A stretch of 64,000 nt of DNA from Corynebacterium sp. (GTDB lineage Bacteria > Actinomycetota > Actinomycetes > Mycobacteriales > Mycobacteriaceae), in contig NZ_JAUNLS010000005.1 of NCBI RefSeq assembly GCF_030532325.1, forward strand, positions 62,001 through 126,000. Reading direction: 5' to 3'. The position numbers and the translations under genes were made by a program. This document shows positions 1 to 8,270 of the stretch, piece after piece. The stretch's first letter is position 1. The number at the start of each line of letters is the position of its first letter. Below the pieces are notes generated by a model, which was given only the letters and a program-made list of their open reading frames with translations, was not told where the DNA came from and did no database searches.

Positions 1-1
1 C

Positions 2-2635
2 CGCATGGTCTTCAACGAGATCACCAAGTCCGCCATCCTCGAGGCCGCGGAAAACACCCGCGAGCTGGATGAGAATCTTATCGACGCCCAAGAGACCCGC
101 CGCATCCTCGACCGCCTCTACGGCTACGAGGTCTCCCCGGTGCTGTGGAAGAAGGTCATGCCGCGCCTGTCCGCCGGCCGTGTGCAGTCGGTGGCCACCC
201 GCGTCATCGTTGAGCGCGAGCGCGAGCGCATGGCCTTCATCCCGGCCGAGTACTGGGACCTCACCGCTACCTTGCAGTCCACCCCGGACTTCGACGTGCG
301 CCTGGCCGCCCTCGACGGCAAGCGCGTGGCGGTGGGCCGTGACTTCGATGACCGTGGCCAACTCAAGGGTGATGGGGTGGTCGTCGTCAAGCAGGAGCAG
401 GCCACGCAGCTGGCCAGCGCCCTGGAGGGATCCACCATGACGGTGGCCAGCGTGGAGCACAAGCCCTACACGCGCCGCCCCTACGCGCCGTTTATGACCT
501 CCACGCTGCAGCAAGAGGCCGGACGCCGCCTGCACTACACCTCGGAGCGCACCATGCGCATTGCGCAGCGCCTCTATGAAAACGGCCACATCACCTACAT
601 GCGTACGGACTCCACCTCGCTGTCCAAGCAGGGCTTGGACGCCGCCCGCGAGGCTGCGCGTTCCATCTTCGGCGCCGAGTACGTCTCCGACTCCCCGCGC
701 ATCTACGACCGCAAGGTGAAAAACTCCCAGGAGGCCCACGAGGCCATCCGCCCGGCCGGTGAGCGTTTTGCCACCCCGGGCGAGCTTTCCGGGCTGCTCG
801 ATGCCGAAGAGTTCAAACTCTACGAGCTCATCTGGAAGCGCACCGTGGCCTGCCAGATGGCGGACGCCAAGGGCACCTCGATGAAGGTCACCGTGAGCAC
901 CCCGGTGGGGGCAGCCGGCGTGGAGAACGCGGACTTCTCCGCCACCGGCCGCACGATTACCTTCCCGGGCTTCCTTAAGGCCTACGAGGATATCGAGCCC
1001 AAGGCCGGCAAGAACGGCAAGTCTGGCAAGGACTCGAAGGGCGGCGAGGGCGAATCCCGCCTGCCGCACCTCGAGGAGGGCGACACGCTGACCACCACCG
1101 CGATCAGCGCCGACGGTCACCGCACCAACCCGCCGGCCCGCTACACCGAGGCCAGCCTGGTGAAGAAGATGGAAGACCTGGGCATCGGGCGCCCGTCTAC
1201 CTACGCGTCCATCATCAAGACCATCCAGGACCGCGGCTACGTGCTCTCCCGTGGCAACGCGCTGGTGCCTTCGTGGGTGGCCTTCGCGGTGGTTGGCCTG
1301 CTGGAGAACAACTTTGCGGAGCTGGTGGACTATGACTTCACCTCCTCCATGGAGGATGAGCTCGATGCCATCGCCGCCGGTACGGAAAACGGCACGGACT
1401 GGATCACCAGCTTCTACTTTGGCAACGAACAAGCCTCCGATCAGAAGGCGGCCTCTATTGCCCGCCACGGCGGTTTGAAGTCCCTCATCGATATCAACCT
1501 GGAGGCCATCGACGCCCGCCAGGTCAACTCGCTCAAGCTCTACACCGACAGCGAGGGCCGCGACGTCTTCGTGCGCGTAGGCCGTTACGGGCCCTACATC
1601 GAGCGCGCCGTGGGCACCAACCCGGACGGCAGCATCGAATACCAGCGAGCCAACCTCTCGGAGACCACCACCCCGGATGAGCTCAACGAGGAGCTGGCAG
1701 AGAAGCTCTTTGCCACCCCGCAGGGCGGGCGCGAGCTGGGCACCAACCCGGATAACGGCCGCATGATCGTGGCCAAGGAGGGCCGCTTTGGCCCCTACGT
1801 CACCGAGCTGGTGCGTGAGGACGAACGCTCGATCGCCGAGGCCGAAGCCGAGGAGGTGGTCAAGCGCGAGCGTGAGGCCGAGGACGCCGAGCGCAAGGCC
1901 GAGGGCAAGCGCGCCAAGAATTGGGAGACCAAGACTGCCGCGAAGCAGAAGGAAAAGCGCATCAACGAATACGTTGAGGAGAAGCTCAAGCCCAAGACGG
2001 CCTCGCTGTTTAAGTCCATGGAGCCCGCCACCGTCACTCTGGAGGAAGCACTGAAGCTGCTCAGCCTCCCGCGCGAGGTGGGTGTGGACGAGGGCGAGGT
2101 CATCACCGCGCAGAACGGCCGCTACGGCCCCTACCTGAAGAAGGGCAGCGACTCGCGTTCGCTGGCCAACGAAGAGCAGATCTTCAGCATCACCCTGGAT
2201 GAGGCCCGCCGTATCTACGCGGAGCCGAAGCGCCGTGGCCGCGCCGCCGCGCAGCCGCCGCTGAAGCAGCTGGGCGATAACGACGTCTCCGGCAAGCCGA
2301 TGACCGTCAAGGACGGCCGTTTTGGCCCGTATGTCACCGATGGCACCACGAACGCCTCGCTACGCCGCGGCGATGATCCCGCCACGCTGACCGACGCCCG
2401 CGCCAACGAGCTGCTCTCCGAGCGCCGCGCCAAGGAGGCCGCCGAGGGCGGGGCTAAGAAGAGCACCAAGAAGGCTGCGAAGAAGTCGGCGAAGAAGTCG
2501 ACCAAGAAGACCGCAAAGAAGAGCACGAAGAAGACCACCAAGAAGAGCGGCGCCAAGGCCACTAAGAAGTCGACCGCCAAGAAGGCGCCGACCCTGACCA
2601 AGAACGTGGTCAAGGCCGGCAGCCGCAAGAGCTAG
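2..2635 (+). CDS. topA: DNA topoisomerase I, 5'-truncated by the window edge
   Basis: Type IA topoisomerase that relaxes negative supercoils by nicking one strand and passing the other through. The reading frame is open to the left edge, so the N-terminal Toprim domain lies outside and the Met at base 5 is internal. The catalytic tyrosine is in ITYMRTDST, codon at 596-598. The core contains SAGRVQSVA and GIGRPSTYA. After it come actinobacterial C-terminal repeats (several GRFGPYVT / GRYGPYL units) instead of zinc fingers. The protein ends in a long lysine tail of KKSTKK-type repeats (bases about 2450-2630), typical of mycobacterial and corynebacterial TopA and thought to bind DNA. It is followed after 46 bp by a small membrane protein gene. 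Identity is certain; only the start is missing. Confidence 0.97.
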   Translation, partial: RMVFNEITKSAILEAAENTRELDENLIDAQETRRILDRLYGYEVSPVLWKKVMPRLSAGRVQSVATRVIVERERERMAFIPAEYWDLTATLQSTPDFDVRLAALDGKRVAVGRDFDDRGQLKGDGVVVVKQEQATQLASALEGSTMTVASVEHKPYTRRPYAPFMTSTLQQEAGRRLHYTSERTMRIAQRLYENGHITYMRTDSTSLSKQGLDAAREAARSIFGAEYVSDSPRIYDRKVKNSQEAHEAIRPAGERFATPGELSGLLDAEEFKLYELIWKRTVACQMADAKGTSMKVTVSTPVGAAGVENADFSATGRTITFPGFLKAYEDIEPKAGKNGKSGKDSKGGEGESRLPHLEEGDTLTTTAISADGHRTNPPARYTEASLVKKMEDLGIGRPSTYASIIKTIQDRGYVLSRGNALVPSWVAFAVVGLLENNFAELVDYDFTSSMEDELDAIAAGTENGTDWITSFYFGNEQASDQKAASIARHGGLKSLIDINLEAIDARQVNSLKLYTDSEGRDVFVRVGRYGPYIERAVGTNPDGSIEYQRANLSETTTPDELNEELAEKLFATPQGGRELGTNPDNGRMIVAKEGRFGPYVTELVREDERSIAEAEAEEVVKREREAEDAERKAEGKRAKNWETKTAAKQKEKRINEYVEEKLKPKTASLFKSMEPATVTLEEALKLLSLPREVGVDEGEVITAQNGRYGPYLKKGSDSRSLANEEQIFSITLDEARRIYAEPKRRGRAAAQPPLKQLGDNDVSGKPMTVKDGRFGPYVTDGTTNASLRRGDDPATLTDARANELLSERRAKEAAEGGAKKSTKKAAKKSAKKSTKKTAKKSTKKTTKKSGAKATKKSTAKKAPTLTKNVVKAGSRKS

Positions 2636-2681
2636 CACAGCACAGAGCTAGCACGGCACGAAGAAGAACGAGGAGCCCCGC

Positions 2682-3338
2682 ATGAATCTGCGCGCCACCG
2701 TCATCACTGCCGCCAGCGACTTTGCCGAGCGCACTGTCGAGGGAGCGCGCGCCGGAATCCGCGCGGTGGCCCCCGCGCTGTCCGGGCGCGATCTTCCCAC
2801 CCTGGCCTTCCTGGCCGCGGGGGAGACCGCCGCGTGGGCACGGCTCTTTGGCTGGAAGCGCATCAACATCGCCGCCACCGCCGTGCCGCTGTGGCCGGCT
2901 AAGGCCTCACCCGTGCTGCGCGCGGGCGTGCTGGCCGGCGCTGCGGGGCAGGTGGCCAAGGTCCTCGGCGGGCCCACCCCGCTGGGCGTGGCGTGCGTGG
3001 GTGCCCAGCATGCCGCGTTTGCCTGGGAGCTGCGTCACGCGTGCAACGACGCCCTCGGTTGGGGTCTGCGGGCTGCGGCCTGGGCGGCGGGAATCATCGC
3101 GGCACGCACGCCAGCTGAGCGCGGGGCGGCGGCGGTGGCGGGTGCCGCGGTGGCGGCGACCTCCGCCCTGGCCGGGGATCCGCAGCTGCGCGCGGAGGAG
3201 ACCATGGGCGCCAGCCACGGCGCGAACCTGCTGCTCTTCTCGGAGGCACTGACGGTGGTTGCCCGCGGAGGGATCCTGGAATCCCTCACGCACACGGCGG
3301 GCACTGTGCTGCTTGTCGACGCCCTTACGCGCCGCTAG
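2682..3338 (+). CDS. hypothetical Ala-rich membrane protein
   Basis: A 218-residue protein very rich in alanine, with about five or six hydrophobic stretches (for example around residues 40-55, 75-100, 108-122, 135-165 and 190-212) and no signal peptide, so a multi-pass inner membrane protein is likely. An AGGAG-like ribosome site (GAGGAGCCCCGC) precedes the ATG. It lies 46 bp downstream of topA on the same strand and its 3' end overlaps the convergent DUF418 gene by 14 bp. The layout faintly recalls YhhN/TMEM86 lysoplasmalogenase-like proteins, but I see no diagnostic residues and do not assign that function. Confidence 0.7.
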   Translation: MNLRATVITAASDFAERTVEGARAGIRAVAPALSGRDLPTLAFLAAGETAAWARLFGWKRINIAATAVPLWPAKASPVLRAGVLAGAAGQVAKVLGGPTPLGVACVGAQHAAFAWELRHACNDALGWGLRAAAWAAGIIAARTPAERGAAAVAGAAVAATSALAGDPQLRAEETMGASHGANLLLFSEALTVVARGGILESLTHTAGTVLLVDALTRR

Positions 3339-4533
3339 CCCCCGGCAAACTCGCCGGCAGTGCCTGCTGGGCAGGCACCATCTGTGGTTGCATCGTGGGG
3401 CCATAGGACAAGCGGCGGTGCACCCACTCGAAGGGCCCCGGCTTGCCAGTGGCCTCCAGAATGCAGGCAATCACCAGCGTGCCCAGCCACACACCAGCGG
3501 CGAGTAGCCCCAGGCCCAAGGCTCCGAAGTCATGGCCGATGTTGAGCGTAAACGGGTGCACCAGCGCGAAGAAAAACACGGATTGCAGCAGGTAGCCGGT
3601 CATGGAGCGCTTGCCCAGAGCCGCCAACGGCCACAGCCACCACGGCAGGCCGCGCACCGAGCGCAGCGCTAGGGCCGTGAGCGCCACGATGCCAGGGCCG
3701 GTGAGGATACCGAGAGTGCTGTTGACCATCTCCAGGGGAAGCTCCAGCGCGGTGGGCAGCACGCCAATGGCGGCCAGACCCCAGGGCAGCCCCACCAGGA
3801 AGATGACGGCCACTAGGATGAGTATCCACGGCATGAGCTCGCGAGTTTCGGCCCTGGCCAGGGTGCCGCGCCGCGCCCACACGAAGCCGATGAACATCAC
3901 CGGCAGCAGCTGCAGCAGGTACACCGGCGAGGAAAGAAGCTGCGCGAAAAACATGCCGAGGTTGTACAGCAGGAGCATGGGGTAGGATTCCGCGTCCATG
4001 TCGAGTTCGGCGGTGGAGAATTCGGCGGCGATCGAGGGTTCGGCGCCGCCGAGAATGCCAAAGAGGACGGCCAGCGCAATGCCGAGCAGAGCCTGTAACC
4101 CCAACAGCACGTAGGACGCGCGCAGCAGCACCTTGTCCGTGAGCGAGAGGCACAGGGCGATGACAATGCCGCCCAAGCCGTAGAACATCATGATGTCGCC
4201 GTAGAACAGGAAGATGAGGTGCAGTGCGCCGAAGAGCGCCAGATAGCCGTAGCGCTTGGCGATGACCACCCGTGCCCGACGCAGCGGGAACCCTTTCCGC
4301 CACAGGCTCATCGTGATGAGGCCCACGCCGAAGCCCAGGAGAGTGGAGAACATGGGCAGTCCCCGCACATGAACAAACATGGCGGAAAAGACGGCGTAGG
4401 TTTTATCGGCGGTGGTGTCCACCCCGCCGAAGTGCTCGGTGGCAATCCACGCCGTGCATACGTTGGCCAGGGCGATTCCTAGCAACGCGAGGCCGCGGGC
4501 TACGTCAGGAAAAAGAAGGCGGTCGTGATGCAT
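3325..4533 (-). CDS. DUF418 / YeiB-like multi-pass membrane protein
   Basis: A 402-residue integral membrane protein with about ten hydrophobic segments. The start (FPDVARGLALLGIALANV) is the characteristic N-terminus of the YeiB/DUF418 family, where an Asp-x-x-RG motif precedes the first membrane helix. The C-terminal DUF418 half includes GKRSMTGYLLQS and a late FEWVHRRLSYG, also typical. The family is related to acyltransferase-3 type membrane proteins, but no substrate is established. The final residues overlap the convergent upstream gene. The gene lies 13 bp downstream of the adenylate cyclase on the same strand, so the two may be co-transcribed. Confidence 0.88.
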   Translation of the reverse strand: MHHDRLLFPDVARGLALLGIALANVCTAWIATEHFGGVDTTADKTYAVFSAMFVHVRGLPMFSTLLGFGVGLITMSLWRKGFPLRRARVVIAKRYGYLALFGALHLIFLFYGDIMMFYGLGGIVIALCLSLTDKVLLRASYVLLGLQALLGIALAVLFGILGGAEPSIAAEFSTAELDMDAESYPMLLLYNLGMFFAQLLSSPVYLLQLLPVMFIGFVWARRGTLARAETRELMPWILILVAVIFLVGLPWGLAAIGVLPTALELPLEMVNSTLGILTGPGIVALTALALRSVRGLPWWLWPLAALGKRSMTGYLLQSVFFFALVHPFTLNIGHDFGALGLGLLAAGVWLGTLVIACILEATGKPGPFEWVHRRLSYGPTMQPQMVPAQQALPASLPGASGA

Positions 4534-4546
4534 GCCCGCAGTTTAA

Positions 4547-6079
4547 CTACAGCTCGGCGCGCTCGGCGAGTGTCGAACGTATCGGCCGCGCGAGTTGCGA
4601 CATGCGGTGGCGGCCGCGTAGCTCGATGGATTTCATCAGCGTCCAGCGGGCCTGCTCGGCCTCGTTGGCCCCGCGCAGAGTGGCGGCGTTGGTGAGCACC
4701 TGCCCGGGGGTGTCCTTGGCCAGCTCGGTGAGGCGGGCGGCCTCGTTGACGGCGTCGCCGATGACGGTGTACTCGAAGCGATCCGCGCCGCCGATGTGGC
4801 CGGCCACCACGTGCCCGGCGGCCACGCCGATGCCCGCCTGCAGCTCGAGACCGCGGATCTCCTGGCGCAGCTCGCGGGCGGCCTGGAGGGCGAGGGAGGT
4901 AGCGTCGTAGACGTTGAGCGGGGCACCGAAGACGGCGAGGGCGGCGTCGCCCTGGAACTTGTTGATGATGCCCTTGTTGCGGTGGACCACCTCGACGACG
5001 TGCTCGAAGAACTTGTTGAGCTCCTCCACGACCTCCTCCGGGGTGTGATTGACCGCGAAGGTGGTGGAGCCGATGACGTCGATGAAGAGCACGGCGACCT
5101 TGCGGTCCTCACCGCCGAGCTCCGGCCTTTCCTCCAGCGCGCGCTGGGCCACCTCCGCGCCGACGTAGCGGCCGAAGATATCGCGCACGCGTTGGCGCTC
5201 GCGCAGCCCGCGCATCATCTCGTTGAAGCCAGCCTGCAGCACGCCGAGCTCGGAGCCGTCGTAGATGTCTACCTCGACGTTCCTATCGCCGCGGCGCACC
5301 CGGTTGATGGCGTCCTGCAGCTCGAGGATGGGATCCACCACGCTCATCATGGCGAAGTAGGTTCCCATGAGGCCGGTGCCGCCGGCGGTGAGGGCCAGGG
5401 CGATGACGGCGGGCATGATGTCGGCGTCGTTAGCTGTGAACATGCCCTGGCGCTGGCCCATGATGACCAGCACGATGCCCAGCAGCGGGATGCCCGAGGT
5501 CATCATCCAGGTAGACAGCAGGCGGTACTTGATGGGCGGCTCCAGGGTGGAATCCTCAAAGCGGCGGGCCACGGCCTCGGCGGCGACAGGGCGCACGAGG
5601 CGTTCTGCCTGCAGGTAGGTCAAGAGGACAACGAGTGCGCCGGCCAGCGTGGTGGACACACCCACGACCACGGCGAGCCGGCCGGACTCCTGCGCACAGA
5701 CGACGACCGCCAACACAATGCCCAAAGCCCACACCGCGGCGGCGACCCCGGCCTGATACACCGGGATGCGCAAAACGAGGTTGCGCACCATGTTGGGATC
5801 ATGGTCATCGGGGCTGCGCTGCCAGTCCAGGACGGGCCGAAAAAGCAGCAAGGTCACCGCCACGCCGATGAGGATGGCGAAGATTACAAAGCAGGTGCCG
5901 ATGAGCGTGAGGTTCTGCGCGTTGTCGATGAAGGAATCGATCTCCGGCATGGGCAGGAAGAAGACCACGAAGGTCATGATCGCGATGGCGCCGACGATGT
6001 TGGAGCCCAAAACGAGCGCAGCGTAGACAGGCCATTGGGTGCCCCAGAGCCAGCGGATGCCACGCACAAGTTTGTTCAT
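4547..6079 (-). CDS. cyaB: membrane-bound class III adenylate cyclase with HAMP domain
   Basis: Makes cAMP from ATP; in corynebacteria cAMP is the effector of the global regulator GlxR. The 510-residue protein has six predicted membrane helices in the first 245 residues, then a HAMP linker (about 250-300), then a class III catalytic domain (about 325-460). The two metal-binding aspartates are in LFIDVIGST and FQGDAALAVFG. The lysine of INKFQGD fits ATP specificity, and the transition-state Asn and Arg are in GDAVNEAARL. The position next to topA and holB matches cyaB in C. glutamicum. The start lies only 37 bp from the divergent holB start and looks leaderless. Confidence 0.94.
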   Translation of the reverse strand: MNKLVRGIRWLWGTQWPVYAALVLGSNIVGAIAIMTFVVFFLPMPEIDSFIDNAQNLTLIGTCFVIFAILIGVAVTLLLFRPVLDWQRSPDDHDPNMVRNLVLRIPVYQAGVAAAVWALGIVLAVVVCAQESGRLAVVVGVSTTLAGALVVLLTYLQAERLVRPVAAEAVARRFEDSTLEPPIKYRLLSTWMMTSGIPLLGIVLVIMGQRQGMFTANDADIMPAVIALALTAGGTGLMGTYFAMMSVVDPILELQDAINRVRRGDRNVEVDIYDGSELGVLQAGFNEMMRGLRERQRVRDIFGRYVGAEVAQRALEERPELGGEDRKVAVLFIDVIGSTTFAVNHTPEEVVEELNKFFEHVVEVVHRNKGIINKFQGDAALAVFGAPLNVYDATSLALQAARELRQEIRGLELQAGIGVAAGHVVAGHIGGADRFEYTVIGDAVNEAARLTELAKDTPGQVLTNAATLRGANEAEQARWTLMKSIELRGRHRMSQLARPIRSTLAERAEL

Positions 6080-6116
6080 GCCTAAATACTCTAGTTATCC
6101 CAGTAGGCTAGGGCGA
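6080..6116. promoter_or_regulatory. compact divergent promoter region between cyaB and holB
   Basis: Only 37 bp separate the two divergent starts. On the plus strand TAGGCT (6104-6109) sits 7 bp before the holB GTG. On the minus strand TAGAGT (complement of 6088-6093) sits 8 bp before the cyaB ATG. Neither gene has a recognisable ribosome binding site, so both -10-like boxes at leaderless spacing suggest two leaderless transcripts. The -35 regions would lie inside the opposite gene's leader. This is read by eye. Confidence 0.5.
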
Positions 6117-7325
6117 GTGAATACAGGAAGCGTTGCGCAACGATTGGCAGACACCCCGGGTGTGGCTGAGGTGGTGCTCGGCGCTGCCCGCGCCGCTCGT
6201 GGGCAGGGGGATCCGCGTGCGATGAGCCACTCGTGGCTCTTTACTGGCCCGCCCGGTGCGGGGCGTTCGCTGACGGCGCAGTGTTTTGCGGCGGCGCTGA
6301 TGTGTACCTCGGCGGATGACAACGGGGATCCGGGCTGCGGGCGCTGTGAATCGTGCAGGAGCATTCTAGAAAATCAGAAGCACACGGATTTGGTGTACGT
6401 GGATCCCAAGGAACAGTTCATCACCGTGGGTGAGGTGCGAGAAATCATCGGCCGTGCGGCCAGCATGCCCAGTGTGGCTCCGTGGCGGGTGGTGATTTTT
6501 AACAAGGCGGATCGCCTGCGCAATGAGGCGGCGAACGCGCTGCTCAAGACGGTGGAGGAGCCGCCGGAGCGCACGGTGATTGTCATGGTGGCGCCTTCGG
6601 AGGACCCGCAGGACTTCTCGCAGACGCTGCGCTCGCGGTGCCGCCACCTCTACATTCCGGCGCCGAGTGTGGAGGGCGTGGTCAAGCTGCTCGTGGCGGA
6701 AGGCGCGAATGAGCACGACGCCCGTCTGGCCGCGGTGAGTACGCTGCGCCACGTGGGCAGGGCGCGCCACTTGGTCAATGAGGCTGGGGCGCAAAAGCGC
6801 CGGGCGATGGCCATCAACCTGGCGGAGGACATTTTTCACGGTTCCCAGGCCTTTCAGGCGGTGACGGCTTTGCTCAAGTTCATTGAGAAGGAGGAGAACT
6901 CCTCGCACGACGAGTCGAATGCCAAGGAGCTGGCTGATCTGGAGCGTTCCTTTGGCGTGGGCGCGAAGGGCAAGGGTGCGGCCAAGGCGCAGCGGGATGC
7001 GCGCAGTGCGCTCAAGGAGTTGGAGGATCTGCATAAGAAGCGCGCCAAGCGCCGCATTGCCGACGGCCTCGATCTCGCCCTACTTGATCTTGCCGGCATC
7101 TACCGCGACGCGCTCATGGTCAAGGTGGGCGCGGACGTGGAGATGACCCACCCGGACTTTGCGGGTCTAGCCAGTGAGTTGGCGCAGAAGGTCAGCGAGG
7201 ACGGCCTGCTGGTAGCGCAGCAGGCCATCCGCACCTGCCGCGAGCAGCTGCCGCAGAATGTGACTCCCCAGGTGGCTTTTGATGGCATGATCGGCAGGCT
7301 GCGTCAGGCCTGTGGGGTGCGCTAA
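6117..7325 (+). CDS. holB: DNA polymerase III delta' subunit
   Basis: Clamp-loader subunit of the replicative polymerase. The 402-residue protein has the AAA+ clamp-loader pattern: a P-loop-like TGPPGAGRSLTAQ near residue 42, a four-Cys zinc module ending CGRCESC, the sequence FNKADRLRNEAANALLKTVEEPP containing the sensor-type region, and SRCRHLYIPAPS (SRC motif). The GTG at 6117 is chosen because homologues begin with a short lead into V-x-QRLxDTPGVAEV; an upstream in-frame ATG at 6039 would overlap cyaB and adds residues without family support. A tRNA-Thr gene follows about 95 bp downstream. Confidence 0.95.
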   Translation: MNTGSVAQRLADTPGVAEVVLGAARAARGQGDPRAMSHSWLFTGPPGAGRSLTAQCFAAALMCTSADDNGDPGCGRCESCRSILENQKHTDLVYVDPKEQFITVGEVREIIGRAASMPSVAPWRVVIFNKADRLRNEAANALLKTVEEPPERTVIVMVAPSEDPQDFSQTLRSRCRHLYIPAPSVEGVVKLLVAEGANEHDARLAAVSTLRHVGRARHLVNEAGAQKRRAMAINLAEDIFHGSQAFQAVTALLKFIEKEENSSHDESNAKELADLERSFGVGAKGKGAAKAQRDARSALKELEDLHKKRAKRRIADGLDLALLDLAGIYRDALMVKVGADVEMTHPDFAGLASELAQKVSEDGLLVAQQAIRTCREQLPQNVTPQVAFDGMIGRLRQACGVR

Positions 7326-7420
7326 GAGGCGAATTTTCGGAGGAATCAGCGCCGATTTCTTTCGCGCCGTCGCCCTGCGCTAGACTTGCCTACTGTTGCG
7401 CTCACTAGTGTGCGCAGCGC

Positions 7421-7493
7421 GCCGCCTTAGCTCAGTCGGTAGAGCGTTTCACTCGTAATGAAAAGGTCGCGAGTTCGATTCTCGCAGGCGGCT
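7421..7493 (+). tRNA. tRNA-Thr (anticodon CGT)
   Basis: A complete cloverleaf folds by eye. The acceptor GCCGCCT pairs with AGGCGGC (7486-7492). The D arm carries AGCTCAGTCGGTAGAGC. The anticodon stem TTTCA/TGAAA encloses CTCGTAA, giving anticodon CGT, which reads ACG threonine codons. The T arm is CGCGAGTTCGATTCTCGC-like. The CCA end is not fully encoded (CC then G). Confidence 0.96.
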
Positions 7494-7500
7494 CCGTGAA

Positions 7501-7535
7501 GCCCCGGCTTACCCTTCTTTGTGGTTGGCCGGGGC
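7501..7535 (+). terminator. hairpin downstream of tRNA-Thr
   Basis: GCCCCGGC (7501-7508) is perfectly complementary to GCCGGGGC (7528-7535), with a 19-nt loop, eight bases after the tRNA. There is only a weak T content after it, so termination is plausible but not assured. Confidence 0.5.
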
Positions 7536-7669
7536 CTTGCCGTTGCGGCAGGCAGCTGGAATCCAGAAGGCACGTCAGCCGGAGGCATATATGCTTTTTC
7601 GGCTTAAATCGAGCTTTCCCGTTTTCAATGCGTGTTCAATTAGCGCACCTTCGGTCTTTTCTCTTACTG

Positions 7670-7769
7670 CCCTTCCTTTCTCTCCTCGCTGCCTCGCGCT
7701 TTCCTGGTGCTCGGGACCCCACTCGAAGGCGACGGGTGCTTTGGCGGAGGAGCGAGAAAAGGGAAGGGG
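7670..7769. repeat. imperfect long inverted repeat (possible RNA stem)
   Basis: A pyrimidine tract (7670-7690, CCCTTCC...TTTCTC...TCGCT) faces a purine tract (7751-7769, AGCGAGAAAAGGGAAGGGG) that is largely its reverse complement with a few bulges. The roughly 60-bp interior is itself GC-rich. Could be a structured RNA or simply skewed composition. Confidence 0.35.
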
Positions 7770-7899
7770 CGGCCAAAGGTTGGGCAAAGTGGAGTGCTCG
7801 ACTCTCCATTGCAAAATCCGCCTCCGATCCGCGGGGTTTGATCCGTGATTGTGCAGTGGGGAGACCTCCAAGGAGGAGGCGGCGTGCTGGCCGGCAGCG

Positions 7900-7972
7900 C
7901 GCGGTACGTTTTGACGGGGAAGGGGAATTTGGGAACGTTTGCGCAGGTCTATATTTGCAAAAACGTACCGCG
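7900..7972. repeat. 13-bp perfect inverted repeat with 47-bp spacer
   Basis: CGCGGTACGTTTT at 7900-7912 recurs as its exact reverse complement AAAACGTACCGCG at 7960-7972. Between them is GGGAACGTTTGCGC (7931-7944), which shares the AACGTTT core with the palindrome at 8119-8132. The paired arms could be a two-site operator that loops, or the ends of a hairpin. Confidence 0.55.
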
Positions 7973-8118
7973 GTCGGGCCGAGGCAGCGGCGGGACGGCC
8001 GTGAAGGCTGCGTGGGCCGAGGCGGCGGAGTGGCGGGGTCGCGGCCGAACGGGAGGCGCCGCATTGAGGTGAGCACTGTGGCGTTGAATATTTTTCCGCG
8101 CCAAAGTCTTCCGTTCTA

Positions 8119-8132
8119 TGCAAACGTTTCGC
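8119..8132. promoter_or_regulatory. LacI/GalR-type operator-like palindrome upstream of nagA
   Basis: TGCAAACGTTTCGC contains a perfect 8-bp AAACGTTT palindrome centred on CG, the arrangement typical of LacI-family operators. It lies about 140 bp before nagA. No regulator gene is adjacent, so the protein that would bind is unknown. Confidence 0.4.
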
Positions 8133-8270
8133 TAAACTTGGGAATTGACCGTTGGCCAGCCGTGAATCGGGCTGCGTGCCCCAACAAGCGCGCAGGGAAA
8201 CCCTAAAAGCCCTGATAGGCGGAGTGCGAGCGGTTGGATAACTGCTCATGAACATAGAAAAGAACTCGTC

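Larger units (their letters stand above)
7540..8270. other. gene-poor region upstream of nagA, rich in inverted repeats
   Basis: About 730 bp with no convincing gene: the open frames here on both strands are low-complexity and Arg/Pro-rich with no family resemblance. The stretch holds an imperfect long inverted repeat (7670-7690 / 7751-7769), a 13-bp perfect inverted repeat (7900-7912 / 7960-7972) and a LacI-type operator-like palindrome at 8119-8132, listed separately. It probably contains the nag promoter and possibly an untranslated RNA. Confidence 0.6.

Noticed and set aside
4796..6085. 429-residue open frame opposite cyaB
   Set aside because: His/Asp/Gly-rich shadow of the adenylate cyclase gene; no family resemblance and wrong codon bias.
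7496..8206. 236-residue frame (and others on both strands) between tRNA-Thr and nagA
   Set aside because: Arg/Ser-rich, no ribosome site, overlaps the tRNA terminator hairpin; looks like chance coding in GC-rich DNA.
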